Below are positions 1 to 9,029 of a stretch of DNA of 64,000 nucleotides, piece after piece; position 1 is the stretch's first letter; each line of letters opens with the position of its first letter. The stretch spans positions 744,001-808,000 of the forward strand of contig NZ_JAMTCR010000005.1 of the NCBI RefSeq assembly GCF_024171945.1, given 5' to 3'. The position numbers and the translations under genes are program-made. This DNA is from Actinokineospora globicatena. Lineage in GTDB: Bacteria; Actinomycetota; Actinomycetes; Mycobacteriales; Pseudonocardiaceae. Below the pieces are notes generated by a model. The model made no database searches, was not told the DNA's origin, and saw only the letters and a list, made by a program, of their open reading frames with translations.

Positions 1-1
1 C

Positions 2-922
2 GCGATCGCTCGCGGCGCAGGCCAGGACATGCGACTGCTCGAACCGGACGGCACCCTCCTGCTCCAAGAGGACACTCCCGACGACGCCCCGCTCTCACGG
101 CCCGAGGTGGACCGCGCCGATCTGCGCGCCATGCTGCTGGACTCCCTGCCCGAGCACGCGGTGCGCTGGGGCCACCAATTCGACTCCGCCGACAACGGTG
201 TGCTGCGCTTCGTCGGCGGCGGGAGCACGACCTACGACCTGCTCGTCGGCGCCGACGGTGCGAACTCCCGGGTCCGCGCCCTGGTCACCGACGCCCGACC
301 CGCGCACATCGGTCAGCACATCGTCGAGCTGGGGATCCCCGATATCGACCGCACCCGCCCCGACCTCGCGGCGATGGTCGGTCGAGGCAACTACTGGGTG
401 CTCGGCGACGGGATGTCCCTGGCGGCGCAGCGCAACGGCGACGGTCGGGTCCGCGTCGGCCTCAGCTTCTACAACACCGCCGAGGACTGGTTCGCCACCA
501 GCGCGATCCCGTTCGACGACCCGCCCGCCGCCCGCGCGCGGCTGATCGACCTGTTCAGCGGCTGGGACGCGCGGTTCACCGAGTTGATCGCGGCCTGCGA
601 CGACACGGTCGTGCCACGGTCGATCTCCACGCTCCCGGTCGGCCTGACCTGGCCGTCGGCGCCGGACGTCACGCTGGTCGGCGACGCCGCGCACCTCATG
701 CCGCCGGTGGGCGAGGGCGCCAACATGGCCCTGCTCGACGGTGCCCGGCTCGGTCTCGCCCTGGCCGCGCGCCCGCACGACATCCCCGCCGCCGTCGAGG
801 AGTACGAACGCGAGATGTTCGAGCGCACCGGCGCCGCGGCCCGGATGTCCGCGCGCATCCAGGAAATGCTGACCTCGCCGGGCGCGGCCCGCAGGATGCT
901 CGCGTTCTTCCAGCCCGGCTGA
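2..922 (+). CDS. FAD-dependent monooxygenase, 5' truncated by window edge
   Basis: Class A flavoprotein monooxygenase (TetX / p-hydroxybenzoate hydroxylase type), which uses FAD and NAD(P)H to hydroxylate a small, often aromatic, substrate. The frame is open to base 2, so the N-terminal GxGxxG Rossmann motif lies outside the window; an internal ATG at 29 is probably not the true start. The DG motif GADGANSRVR lies near residue 75 counted from that ATG, and the second FAD motif GDAAHLMPPVGEGAN near residue 218, followed by the usual C-terminal helices. No partner gene is visible that fixes the substrate. The gene ends 7 bases before the convergent mycothione reductase. Family assignment is firm; the substrate is unknown. 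Confidence 0.85.
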   Translation, partial: AIARGAGQDMRLLEPDGTLLLQEDTPDDAPLSRPEVDRADLRAMLLDSLPEHAVRWGHQFDSADNGVLRFVGGGSTTYDLLVGADGANSRVRALVTDARPAHIGQHIVELGIPDIDRTRPDLAAMVGRGNYWVLGDGMSLAAQRNGDGRVRVGLSFYNTAEDWFATSAIPFDDPPAARARLIDLFSGWDARFTELIAACDDTVVPRSISTLPVGLTWPSAPDVTLVGDAAHLMPPVGEGANMALLDGARLGLALAARPHDIPAAVEEYEREMFERTGAAARMSARIQEMLTSPGAARRMLAFFQPG

Positions 923-929
923 GGGCGGC

Positions 930-2327
930 CTACTCCGGGAAGGGGAGGTTGAGCAGGGCGTTCTCCACGACCTCCGGCATGCCGGGGTGGATCCAGTACT
1001 GGCCGCGGGCCATGGTCTTGGCGTCGAGGCCGAAGGTCATCGCCTGGATGATCGGCTGGATCAGGGTGGGGGCCTGGGGGCCGATGATGTGCGCGCCGAG
1101 GATCTGGGCGGTGTCGGGGTCGGCGAGGACCTTGGCGAAACCGGTCTCGTCCTCCATGGCCCAGCCGTAGGCGATGCCGCCGAAGGTGTGCGTCGAGGCG
1201 ATCCACCGGATGCCGCGGCGTTCGGCCTCCTGCTCGGTGAGGCCGACCGAGGCGATCTGCGGGGACGTGAACACCGCGTGCGGCACGAACCGGTGGTCGG
1301 CGGCCACCGGGTCCTCCGGGTGCAGCAGGTTGTGCTGCACGACCTTGGCCTCGTGGTTGGCCACGTGCTTGAGCTCGTACGGCGAGCTGATGTCGCCGAG
1401 CGCCCAGACCCCGTCGGCGGTGGTCCGCTGGTACTCGTCGACGACCACGTGGCCGCTGGGCGCGGTGTCGATCCCGCCCGCCGCCACGTCGAGCTGGTCG
1501 CCGTTGGGGGTGCGGCCGGTGGCCACCAGCAGCAGGTCCGCGTCCACGGTCTCCGCGCCGTTGGGGCCTTCCAGGTGCAGCCGGACACCGCCGTCGTGGT
1601 TCTGCGCGCGCAGGGTCTTGCGGTCGAGCCGGACGTCCCAGCGCTGCTGGGCGAGTTCGGTGAACCGGGTGCTGACGTCGCGGTCCTCGGCGCGCAGCAG
1701 GGCGCCGGAGCGGGCGACGACGGTCACCTCGACGCCGAAGGACGAGAACACGTGCGCGAACTCGGCCGCGATGAAGCCGCCGCCGAGCACCACCAGCCGT
1801 CGGGGCAGGGCCGGGACGCGCATGATGGTGTCGCTGGTGTGGAACGGGACGTCGCGGATGCCCTCGATGTCCGGGACGGTCACGCGGCCACCGGCGGCGA
1901 GCACGACGCGGTCGGCCGTGATGGTCTCGGCGGCCGAGCCGTCGTTCGGGGTGATCTCCAGCGTGCGGTCGCCGGTGAACCGGGCGTTGCCCGCGTACAC
2001 GGTCACGTTGGCGTTGTCCGGGTGTTGCGTCCGGTAGGTCTGCCCGCCCGCGGCGATCGGGTCGATCCGGCCGAAGATCCGGTCCCGGATGTCGGCCCAG
2101 CGGACGCCGTCGAGCGTCGTGTCCACGCCGAGGCACGCCGAGTGCCCGGGCACCGCGGCCAGGTCGGCGGCGTGCACGAACATCTTGGTCGGGATGCAGC
2201 CGACGTTCAGGCAGGTCCCGCCGAACACCCCGCGTTCGACCATCGCCACCCGCCAGCCCGCGAAGCGGGGGTCGAGCAGGGAGTTCCCGGAGCCGGTCCC
2301 GATGATCACCAAGTCGTAGTGCGCCAC
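930..2327 (-). CDS. mtr: Mycothione reductase
   Basis: NADPH-dependent flavoprotein disulfide reductase that reduces mycothione (oxidised mycothiol), the thiol buffer of actinobacteria. The N-terminal FAD motif IIGTGSGNS is followed by the redox-active site GGTCLNVGCIPTKM, and the C-terminus carries the dimer-interface motif QYWIHPGMPEVVENALL, which places the catalytic His-Glu pair. The GTG at 2327 gives a start MAHYDLVIIG that matches the usual N-terminus of this family; an in-frame ATG at 2345 would add six residues. A PEBP-family gene lies 88 bases upstream on the same strand and could be cotranscribed. Length (465 aa) is normal for the family. Confidence 0.93.
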   Translation of the reverse strand: MAHYDLVIIGTGSGNSLLDPRFAGWRVAMVERGVFGGTCLNVGCIPTKMFVHAADLAAVPGHSACLGVDTTLDGVRWADIRDRIFGRIDPIAAGGQTYRTQHPDNANVTVYAGNARFTGDRTLEITPNDGSAAETITADRVVLAAGGRVTVPDIEGIRDVPFHTSDTIMRVPALPRRLVVLGGGFIAAEFAHVFSSFGVEVTVVARSGALLRAEDRDVSTRFTELAQQRWDVRLDRKTLRAQNHDGGVRLHLEGPNGAETVDADLLLVATGRTPNGDQLDVAAGGIDTAPSGHVVVDEYQRTTADGVWALGDISSPYELKHVANHEAKVVQHNLLHPEDPVAADHRFVPHAVFTSPQIASVGLTEQEAERRGIRWIASTHTFGGIAYGWAMEDETGFAKVLADPDTAQILGAHIIGPQAPTLIQPIIQAMTFGLDAKTMARGQYWIHPGMPEVVENALLNLPFPE

Positions 2328-2415
2328 GACCCCATCCAACCCCATGACCCCGGTCCCGCATTCCCGCGCGCCGGATCCGGGCGACCCCGGCGGGGCCGCC
2401 CGCGGCGGTGGTGGC

Positions 2416-2952
2416 TCAGTGCGCGTAGGTCGGCGTGATGATGGCCCTGGCCAGGGTGTGGAAGGCCAGGTTGAAGCTGACCACCGAGGCGCTGGAGTCC
2501 TGGTCGACGTCCAGCCGCTCGACGTCTACGGCGTGCACCACGAAGTAGTACCGGTGCACCTGGTCGCCCTGCGGCGGGGCGGCGCCGCCGTAGCCGCGGG
2601 TGCCGAAGTCGGACCGCACGTGGAACGCGGCACCGGGCAGGGCGTCGTCGTCGGCGCCCGCGCCCTCGGGGAGCCCGGTGGTGTCGGCCGGGAGGTTGAC
2701 CGCGACCCAGTGCCAGAACCCGCCCGGGATGGGGGCGTCGGGGTCGAAGCAGGTGACCACGTAGCTCTTGGTGCCCTCGGGGGCACCGCTCCAGGTCAGC
2801 TGCGGGGACACGTTCTCCCCGCCCGCCGAGTCGTGCACGTGCCGCGCGGCCAGCGCCTCGCCGTCGCGCACGTCGGTGGAGGTGGCGGTGAACGAGCCGA
2901 CCTGGGGCAGCAGCTCGTAGGGATCGGGTGCGACCGGGCGGTCCAGGCTCAT
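2416..2952 (-). CDS. YbhB/YbcL (PEBP) family protein
   Basis: Member of the phosphatidylethanolamine-binding protein family, small cytoplasmic beta-sandwich proteins of unsettled function in bacteria. Visible hallmarks are the ligand-site segment CFDPDAPIPGGFWHWVAVNL and the downstream GTRGYGGAAPPQGDQVHRYYF, which correspond to the DPDAP and GxHR-like blocks of the family. The ATG at 2952 sits seven bases after a GAGG Shine-Dalgarno; an ATG at 2958 is too close to it. No signal peptide is present, so the product is cytoplasmic. It lies upstream of mtr in the same direction and divergent from the M48 protease, so the 2953-3089 interval should hold promoters for both. Confidence 0.88.
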   Translation of the reverse strand: MSLDRPVAPDPYELLPQVGSFTATSTDVRDGEALAARHVHDSAGGENVSPQLTWSGAPEGTKSYVVTCFDPDAPIPGGFWHWVAVNLPADTTGLPEGAGADDDALPGAAFHVRSDFGTRGYGGAAPPQGDQVHRYYFVVHAVDVERLDVDQDSSASVVSFNLAFHTLARAIITPTYAH

Positions 2953-3089
2953 CGGCATACCTCGCAGCCAGTGGGTGATCTTCCGGGGCCGAATCTAGTC
3001 CGGCCCGCCCACCGCCGCCTTCGCGCGACTGCGCCAAACGGACCGCGGACGGGCCTACTGTGGGGGTAGACACCCGGGGAGGAAGACCA

Positions 3090-4130
3090 GTGACCGACAA
3101 TTCCGACGTCTCGCGCTCGACCAGCAGGGTTCGGTTCCCGCGGATCAGCCCACGCGCCTACGAGCACCCGGCCGACCGCGGCGCCATGGCGGGCCTGCGC
3201 GCGGTGCCCGGCCTGTCCGAGGTGCTCAAGTCCGTCGCGGGGCTGTTCAGCGAGCGCGGTGAGCGGCTGCTGGCCCTCGCCTCGGCCATCCGCGTCGGCG
3301 AGAAGCAGTACCCCAAGATCGACCAGCTGCGCCGCGAGACCGCTGAGGTGCTAGACCTGGACACGGTGCCCAACCTGTTCGTCCAGCGCGACCCGGTGGC
3401 CAACGCGATGGCCGTCGGCATCGACGAGCCGTTCATCGTGGTCACCACCGGCCTGGTCGAGGCGGTGGACTCCGAGAGCCTGCGCTTCGCCATCGGCCAC
3501 GAGATGGGCCACATCCTGTCCGGGCACGCGGTGCTGCGCACCATCCTGCTGCGGCTGCGCACCCTGCAGCACTCGATGGCGCTGCTCCCGCCGGGCGCCC
3601 TCGCGCTGCGCGCGATCCTCGCCGCCCTCAACGAGTGGTACCGCAAGGCGGAGCTGACGGCGGACCGCGCGGGCCTGCTCGCGGGCCAGGACCCGGCCGC
3701 GGCGCTGCGCACACACCTCTACCTGGCGGGCGCCACCGACCTGACCCAGATCGACATCCCCTCGTTCCTGCAGCAGGCCAAGGAGTACGAGGAGGTCGAC
3801 GACATCCGCGACTCCATCCACAAGCTGCGCAACGTCGAGGGCATGTCGCACCCGTTCGCCGTGGTCCGCGCCGCCCAGTTGCAGCGGTGGGCCGCCTCCG
3901 ACGAGTACCGCGACATCCTCACCGGCCAGTACCTGCGCCGCGACGACGACGCCCCGACCAGCAACCTCGGCGACGACCTGCGCTCGGCGGCCAAGTCCTA
4001 CAAGGAGTCCTTCGCCACCTCGGCCGACCCGCTGGTCAGCATCCTCAACACCGTCGGCTCCACCATCACCGACACCGCGGGCAAGGTCTTCAGCAAGTTC
4101 TCCACCCCGCGCGCGGACACCCCCAACTAG
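3090..4130 (+). CDS. M48 family metallopeptidase
   Basis: Zinc metalloprotease of the M48 (Ste24/HtpX-like) family. The catalytic zinc motif HEMGH is inside FAIGHEMGHILSGH near residue 150, and the third zinc ligand is probably the Glu of KAELTADRAGLL about 45 residues later. Preceding hydrophobic text (AVGIDEPFIVVTTGLVEAV) is the family's conserved edge strand. There is no convincing signal peptide; the region after HExxH is hydrophobic enough for membrane association. The GTG at 3090 was chosen because GGGGAGGAAG precedes it by six bases; an in-frame GTG at 3060 lacks such a site. The gene ends in front of a strong bidirectional terminator. Confidence 0.88.
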   Translation: MTDNSDVSRSTSRVRFPRISPRAYEHPADRGAMAGLRAVPGLSEVLKSVAGLFSERGERLLALASAIRVGEKQYPKIDQLRRETAEVLDLDTVPNLFVQRDPVANAMAVGIDEPFIVVTTGLVEAVDSESLRFAIGHEMGHILSGHAVLRTILLRLRTLQHSMALLPPGALALRAILAALNEWYRKAELTADRAGLLAGQDPAAALRTHLYLAGATDLTQIDIPSFLQQAKEYEEVDDIRDSIHKLRNVEGMSHPFAVVRAAQLQRWAASDEYRDILTGQYLRRDDDAPTSNLGDDLRSAAKSYKESFATSADPLVSILNTVGSTITDTAGKVFSKFSTPRADTPN

Positions 4131-4136
4131 CGCTCC

Positions 4137-4162
4137 GGGGCGGCGGTCGGTCCCGCCGCCCC
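4137..4162. terminator. Bidirectional intrinsic-type terminator
   Basis: Perfect 10-bp inverted repeat GGGGCGGCGG / CCGCCGCCCC with a 6-base loop, lying between the convergent M48 protease and small membrane protein genes. There is no U-tract, as is usual in high-GC actinobacteria. Confidence 0.65.
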
Positions 4163-4173
4163 CGAGCCGCGAG

Positions 4174-4389
4174 TCAGGAGCGGGTGCGCCTGGGTCGGTG
4201 CTGCCACCAGCCGATCGCCGTGGCGGCCAGCACCATCAGCGTCGCGGCCCCGGTGGCCACCAGTGCGGCCACGCCCATGTGCTGCCAGGTCGGTGCCGGG
4301 TAGGGGAACCCGACCGCGAACCACAGCAGCCACACGGCGAGGAACAGCCATCGCCTGCCGGTATGCGGGGCTGTGTTCGTGCTCGTCAC
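4174..4389 (-). CDS. Small two-helix membrane protein
   Basis: Hypothetical protein of 71 residues. Two hydrophobic segments are visible, WLFLAVWLLWFAVGF and MGVAALVATGAATLMVLAATAIGWW, separated by a short loop, and the C-terminus is basic (QHRPRRTRS), predicting the tail on the cytoplasmic side. The GTG at 4389 follows GGAGGAGG by seven bases; adjoining GTG and ATG codons upstream have poorer spacing. I do not recognise the family. It lies 303 bases downstream of the M15-type lipoprotein gene on the same strand. Confidence 0.6.
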   Translation of the reverse strand: MTSTNTAPHTGRRWLFLAVWLLWFAVGFPYPAPTWQHMGVAALVATGAATLMVLAATAIGWWQHRPRRTRS

Positions 4390-4692
4390 CACCGGTCCTC
4401 CTCCAGCGATCAGGTCGCTGTGCGTCACCATCGGTTTCGGCGTGCGGTGCCCGTCGCGACCTCGGCGCGGGGGTGGACACCGTTGGGGCGTCTGGTCGAC
4501 AACCCCGCGTTCGGGTTGTGCGCGGTCCCCATCAGGGTCGCCTGTCCTGTGCGCAGCGTTACACGTCCCAGCGCTTGGTGATCACCCGCGTGGGGCCCAC
4601 ACGATCATCTGCGCGGCGCCGACGCGATCTTCGCCCCGGGATGGCCGCGGGGTGCAATGTGGCGACAAAGCCGGACGTGACCGGGAGCCGCG
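4390..4692. other. Intergenic region with a 7-bp-stem hairpin
   Basis: About 300 bases without a supported gene. It contains an inverted repeat ACAACCC / GGGTTGT at 4499-4519 with a 7-base spacer, which could end the M15-type lipoprotein transcript or be an operator for the small membrane protein gene. Nothing else is convincing. Confidence 0.35.
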
Positions 4693-5592
4693 TCAGCCCC
4701 CGGTCGAGCTGAAGTGCTGTCGGTCGACCGGGGACGTCCACGTCCCGCCCCAGGTCCAGCCGATGCCCGCGAACGCGCGGACCACGGCGTCGCCCGGGTA
4801 CAGCATCCCCGGTCGCTTCCGTCCTCTGTCCACATAGGACGAGGCAAGCTCGGGCAGCACCAGTTTCCCCTTGGTGTAAGGGTTGCAGAACGGGTTGACG
4901 TCGATCGCGAGGCCGTAGGCGTGGGCCGACCAGGTCGTGCCGGTGCGCACCGCGCGGCAGACGAACGCGCCGGTGTTGTTGCCGTCCCCGGTCGGCGCGA
5001 GGTCCAACTCGGGCAGCGCGGTCACCCGCATCTCCTCCAGCGGGAACCGGACGGCGAACAGCGTCGCGAACACCGTGGTCACGTCCTGCGCGACCCGGGC
5101 GTTGACGATCATCTCCCCGGTGTGCGCCTTGCCGTCGAACCCCCAGAACGACATCGTCAGGTAGCGCAGCTGCGCCCTGGTCACCGGGCACCCGGGCTGC
5201 CAGGTGCTGCGCCGCAACACCGCGTCCGGCACCTCTGACACCGTCGCGGCGTACCGGCCGTCGGTGGGCGGTGGGAGGACGTCGCGCGTCGGCAGCGACC
5301 GGTTCACCAGGACCGGGGGAGTGGGCAGCACCTTCCCGAACCCGTCCGGTCCCAGCGGCAGCGGGCTCGCGCCGACAACCCAGGTCTCCGGCGCCCGCGT
5401 CGTCGTCGGTTGGGCGGGCGGCGCGACCGGAGTGGTGGTCACCGGCGGCTCGGTCGTGGTCGGCGCGGTGCTGGTGCTGACCGAGGACTCGCTGGTCGGG
5501 GGCGTCGCCGTGGCGCTGGCCGCGCGCTGCTGTTCGGGGGTCACGCACCCGGCGGCGAGCAGCAGGCACAGGGCGGGCAGGAGGCGGCGCAC
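4693..5592 (-). CDS. Lipoprotein with M15-type peptidase domain
   Basis: Predicted cell-envelope lipoprotein. From the GTG at 5592 the N-terminus reads RRLLPALCLLLAAGC, a typical type II signal with lipobox LAAGC, followed by a Ser/Thr/Pro-rich linker of about 70 residues (TTTEPPVTTTPVAPPAQP). The C-terminal domain contains SAHAYGLAIDVNPFCNPY, the HxxGxAxD zinc motif of the M15 D-Ala-D-Ala carboxypeptidase / endolysin family (Peptidase_M15_4), so the likely target is peptidoglycan peptides. An upstream in-frame start at 5718 would bury the signal peptide and is rejected. It is divergent from the trypsin gene. The family is likely; the exact bond cleaved is not known. Confidence 0.78.
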   Translation of the reverse strand: MRRLLPALCLLLAAGCVTPEQQRAASATATPPTSESSVSTSTAPTTTEPPVTTTPVAPPAQPTTTRAPETWVVGASPLPLGPDGFGKVLPTPPVLVNRSLPTRDVLPPPTDGRYAATVSEVPDAVLRRSTWQPGCPVTRAQLRYLTMSFWGFDGKAHTGEMIVNARVAQDVTTVFATLFAVRFPLEEMRVTALPELDLAPTGDGNNTGAFVCRAVRTGTTWSAHAYGLAIDVNPFCNPYTKGKLVLPELASSYVDRGRKRPGMLYPGDAVVRAFAGIGWTWGGTWTSPVDRQHFSSTGG

Positions 5593-5720
5593 GTCCCCAG
5601 CATGCCGTACCCGGAAAGTTCCACCCGTTCGAGCGACAGCGCAGAGTAACCGTTCGACCGCGATTTGACCTACCGTGTCGACCTGCCGATCCCCGCAACC
5701 CCACCCGACAGGAGACACCC

Positions 5721-6485
5721 ATGGGGCGCTACGCCCGCCGCATCCTCGGTGCCCTGGCCGCCGTCGCGATCCTCGTCGCGCTGCTCGGCCAGATCTTCCG
5801 CGCCGACGCCAGCGAGCAGATCGTCGGCGGGCAGCGCGTCCCGATCGCCGACCACCCCTACGTCGTGTACCTGGCCACCACCAACGGGTTCCAGTTCTGC
5901 GGCGGCACCCTCACCGGCCGGGACAAGGTCGTCACCGCCGCGCACTGCGCCAAGGCCTACCCCCGCGAGCGCGTCGTCGTGGTCGCGGGCCGCGAGGACA
6001 AGCAGGGCGCCGAGGGGATGACCGTCGCGGTCAAGGACATCTGGGTGCACCCCGACTACCAGGACGTCACCCAGGGTGATGACGTGGCTGTTCTCACCCT
6101 GGCCGAGCGGGTGCCCTACCGGCCGCTGCCGCTGGCCGCCGACCGCGCGATCTACGCCCAGGACGCGCCCGCCGCGATCCTGGGCTGGGGTCGGGTGTCC
6201 GAGACCGGCCCGGCCTCGCGCTACCTGCTCGGCGCCGAGGTCCGGCTTGTCTCCGACGCCGAGTGCTCCGTCGACTACGACAGCTTCCTCGACGCCTCGA
6301 TGGTCTGCGCGGGTCTTCCCGAGGGCGGTATCGACACCTGCCAGGGCGACTCCGGCGGCCCTCTAGTGGTTGACGGCCGACTCGTCGGCATCTCCTCTTG
6401 GGGCCAGGGCTGCGCGGAAGCGGGCAAGCCCGGTGTCTACACCCGCGTGGCCGCCTACGCGGACTTGATCGCCGACCACCTGTGA
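5721..6485 (+). CDS. Secreted trypsin-like serine protease (S1)
   Basis: Chymotrypsin-fold protease, exported. A Sec signal (RRILGALAAVAILVALLGQIF) precedes the classical activation site IVGGQ at about residue 35. The catalytic triad is complete: His75 in TAAHC, Asp121 in DDVAVL and Ser211 in GDSGGP; the Asp in IDTCQGDSGGP six residues before Ser is the trypsin-type S1 pocket residue, predicting cleavage after Arg or Lys. Cysteines are spaced for disulfides as in Streptomyces trypsin. The ATG at 5721 follows AGGAGA by five bases. The short propeptide between signal and IVGG suggests zymogen activation. Confidence 0.93.
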   Translation: MGRYARRILGALAAVAILVALLGQIFRADASEQIVGGQRVPIADHPYVVYLATTNGFQFCGGTLTGRDKVVTAAHCAKAYPRERVVVVAGREDKQGAEGMTVAVKDIWVHPDYQDVTQGDDVAVLTLAERVPYRPLPLAADRAIYAQDAPAAILGWGRVSETGPASRYLLGAEVRLVSDAECSVDYDSFLDASMVCAGLPEGGIDTCQGDSGGPLVVDGRLVGISSWGQGCAEAGKPGVYTRVAAYADLIADHL

Positions 6486-6498
6486 TATCCAGGTCGGC

Positions 6499-6954
6499 GT
6501 GACGCTCCACGCCGTTCCCGGGCCCGAGATGACCGCGGCCGACCTCTATGCCGTGCTTGAGCTGCGGCACCTCGTGTTCGTGGTGGAACAGGTCTGCCCG
6601 TACCCCGAGTTGGACGGCCGCGACCTCCTACCCGACACGGTGCACCTGTGGTGGCAACCGGATTCGACGCCCTTGTCCTACCTGCGCGTGTTGGGCGCAC
6701 CGGACTCTGAGCGCCGCGTCGGTCGCGTGTGCACGGCCGCGACCGCACGCGGCACCGGCTTGGGCAGCAAGCTCATGGCCGCCGCCATAGACCTCATCGG
6801 ACCGGACGAGAGCGTCCTAGACGCGCAACTGCCCGCCCAAGCCCTCTATGCGCGTTTCGGCTACCTGCCCGAGGGTGAGCCGTTCGACGAGGACGGGATC
6901 CTGCACATCCGCATGCGCCGCCCCGGTCAGTCCCGTACGGCCACCAGCGTGTAG
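6499..6954 (+). CDS. ElaA-like GNAT N-acetyltransferase
   Basis: GNAT-fold acetyltransferase of the ElaA type (151 aa), which transfers acetyl from acetyl-CoA to an unknown amine. The N-terminal ElaA signature LELRHLVFVVEQVCPYPELD is clear, and the acetyl-CoA loop TAATARGTGLGSKLM lies near residue 80. It begins 13 bases after the trypsin gene and may be cotranscribed, though no functional link is evident. Its 3' end overlaps the convergent methyltransferase gene by 28 bases. Confidence 0.87.
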   Translation: MTLHAVPGPEMTAADLYAVLELRHLVFVVEQVCPYPELDGRDLLPDTVHLWWQPDSTPLSYLRVLGAPDSERRVGRVCTAATARGTGLGSKLMAAAIDLIGPDESVLDAQLPAQALYARFGYLPEGEPFDEDGILHIRMRRPGQSRTATSV

Positions 6955-7763
6955 CTCGCCGCGAGCCGCTCCGGCGCCTCGGTGAGCCGCCACTCGCCGT
7001 CGGCGGACTCGGTCATCTGGCCGGGCAGCGCGTTCCACGGGACGCTGTCGTGCTCGTCGAGCCGCACCAGCCGCAGCCCCTCGGCCAGCAGCGCGGTCAC
7101 GATCTCGCCGAGCCCGTGGTTCCAGGTGTGGCTGCCGCCGTGGGTGAACGTCGCGTCGGTGGCCACGTAGGTGTCGTACTCCTCGAACACCAGCGGCTCG
7201 GCGTGCTCGAAGTACGGGTAGCGCAGCACCGGCTCGGTGGCCTTCTCGTCGAGCGCCCACAGCAGCGGGTGCGTCTCCCGCAGGAACAGCCGCCCGCCCG
7301 GGCGCAGCAGCCCCGCCACCACCGCGGCCCACCGGGTGATCGACGGCAGCCAGCACAGCGCCCCGATGCCGGTGTAGACGAGGTCGTGGCCGCCGGGCTC
7401 CAGCACGTCGAGCGCGGCGTACACGTCGGACTCGTGGAAGTCGACGGCGTCACCGGCGAGCGCGCGGGCCTGGCGCAGCGACTCGGCGGAGAAGTCCAGG
7501 CCGCTCATCCGCGCCCCGAGCCGGGCGAGCGAGAGCGTGTCGGTGCCGATGTGGCACTGCAGGTGCACGCCGCGCAGCCCGGTCAGGTCGCCGAGCCGGG
7601 GCCGGTCGAAGCGGACCACGTCGCTCAGGTGGGTCGGGTCGGCGCGGAACCGCTCGACGCCGTAGTCGGCGGACGCGGCGTGGGCGGGGGCGCGTTCGTC
7701 CCACCTGGCCTTGTTGACCGCGATGGAGGCCAGCGGGTCCGGTGCGTTGTCCATCAGCCGCAT
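6927..7763 (-). CDS. Class I SAM-dependent methyltransferase
   Basis: Rossmann-fold methyltransferase (278 aa). The SAM motif is GVHLQCHIGTDTLSLARLGA with the acidic residue in MSGLDFSAESL, followed by motif II around DLVYTGIGALCWLPS and post-motif LLRPGGRLFLRE. It lies 33 bases downstream of bioF on the same strand, so it may be in the bioF transcript; resemblance to BioC is not strong enough to call it that. Starts at 7763 and 7754 are both possible. The substrate is unknown. Confidence 0.8.
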   Translation of the reverse strand: MRLMDNAPDPLASIAVNKARWDERAPAHAASADYGVERFRADPTHLSDVVRFDRPRLGDLTGLRGVHLQCHIGTDTLSLARLGARMSGLDFSAESLRQARALAGDAVDFHESDVYAALDVLEPGGHDLVYTGIGALCWLPSITRWAAVVAGLLRPGGRLFLRETHPLLWALDEKATEPVLRYPYFEHAEPLVFEEYDTYVATDATFTHGGSHTWNHGLGEIVTALLAEGLRLVRLDEHDSVPWNALPGQMTESADGEWRLTEAPERLAASYTLVAVRD

Positions 7764-7796
7764 GATCCGGCCCGCCCGGCCCGCCGTCGAGCCGGT

Positions 7797-8957
7797 TTAC
7801 CGGGGCGCGCAGCGGGTGATCACGTCGACCGCCCGGTCGATGTCGCCCTCGGTGAGGTCCGCGCGCGCGGTGAGCCGGAGTCGGGAGATCGAGTCCGGGA
7901 CCGACGGCGGCCGGAAGCAGCCCACCCACACACCAGCGGCGCGGCAGTCGTTCGACCACGCGAGTGCCGCGTCGGGGGAAGGCGCGCGCACCGAAACCAC
8001 CGCGGCGGCAGGATCGCTCACCGACAACCCGGCGGCCTTAAGTCTCTCCGCGAGCGTTTGCGCTACCTCCAGCACACGGGTCGCACGGTCTGGTTCTTCC
8101 TTCAGCACGTTCAACGCGGATAGCGCTGCCGCCACGCTGCTCGGGGCCAAGCCGGTGTCGAAGATGAAGCTGCGCGCGTTCTCGACCAAGTGCTTGATGA
8201 CCCGGCGCGGTCCCAGTACCGCGCCCCCTTGCGCGCCAAGGGCTTTCGACAGCGTCACCGTGGTCACCACGTCCGGCGCGCCCGCGAGCCCTGCCGCCGG
8301 TACCGCGCCGCGACCGCCCTCACCGAGCACACCGAGGCCATGCGCGTCATCGACGATCAGCGCTGCCTTGTTCTCCCGGCACAACTGCGCGAGTTCGGCC
8401 AACGGAGCCAGGTCACCGTCAACGCTGAACACGGAGTCGGTGACATAGATGGCGCGTTCGGTCCGACGCGTCGAGAGCGCGCGCCCTGCCGCGGCTGGGT
8501 CGCTGTGCCCGACCACCGCCACCTCGGCGCGCGACAACCGGCAACCGTCGATCAGCGAGGCGTGGATCGCGGAGTCCGTGACGATGGAGCAGTTCTTGCC
8601 CGATAGCGCTGTCACCGCGCCCAGGTTCGCGGCGAACCCGGAGGAGAACACCAGCGCGGACTGGGTGCCGCAGAACCGGGCGAGCTCGAACTCCAGCTCG
8701 CTGTGCAGCTCCGTCGTCCCGGTCACCAGCCGTGACCCGGTCGCCCCCGCGCCCCAGCGCAGCGTCGCCGCCGCTGCCGCCCCGGCCACCCGCTTGTCCC
8801 TGGCCAGCCCCAGGTAGTCGTTGCCCGCGAGGTCGAGCAGGTCGGAGTCGTACCCGCGCGGCCGCAGCTGCCTGCTCAACCCGGCCCTGCGGCGGTCGTC
8901 GGCGTGCGCGTCGAGCCAGTCGAAGACCTGCTCCACGGGGCTGGGTGCGTCGTTCAC
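7797..8957 (-). CDS. bioF: 8-amino-7-oxononanoate synthase
   Basis: PLP-dependent alpha-oxoamine synthase that condenses pimeloyl-ACP/CoA with L-alanine to form KAPA, the first ring-building step of biotin synthesis. Conserved parts are GSRLVTGTTELHSELE, the aspartate block VDDAHGLGVLGEGGRG and the PLP lysine in TLSKALGAQGG. The GTG at 8957 gives a start at NDAPSPVEQVFDWLD, normal for the family; the open frame extends far upstream only because of GC bias. Length is 386 aa. Other bio genes are not in the window. It is divergent from cobM with 72 bases between the start codons. Confidence 0.9.
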   Translation of the reverse strand: MNDAPSPVEQVFDWLDAHADDRRRAGLSRQLRPRGYDSDLLDLAGNDYLGLARDKRVAGAAAAATLRWGAGATGSRLVTGTTELHSELEFELARFCGTQSALVFSSGFAANLGAVTALSGKNCSIVTDSAIHASLIDGCRLSRAEVAVVGHSDPAAAGRALSTRRTERAIYVTDSVFSVDGDLAPLAELAQLCRENKAALIVDDAHGLGVLGEGGRGAVPAAGLAGAPDVVTTVTLSKALGAQGGAVLGPRRVIKHLVENARSFIFDTGLAPSSVAAALSALNVLKEEPDRATRVLEVAQTLAERLKAAGLSVSDPAAAVVSVRAPSPDAALAWSNDCRAAGVWVGCFRPPSVPDSISRLRLTARADLTEGDIDRAVDVITRCAPR

Positions 8958-9029
8958 GCCGCGAGTCTGACACCGGCCGCCGCTCGGGGTGCCCAGGGGG
9001 CCGACCGGGCCGGACGATACGGTCGGGCC

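Noticed and set aside
8958-9029. Possible cobalamin riboswitch before cobM
   Set aside because: Only 72 bases separate bioF and cobM and no B12-box-like sequence is visible.
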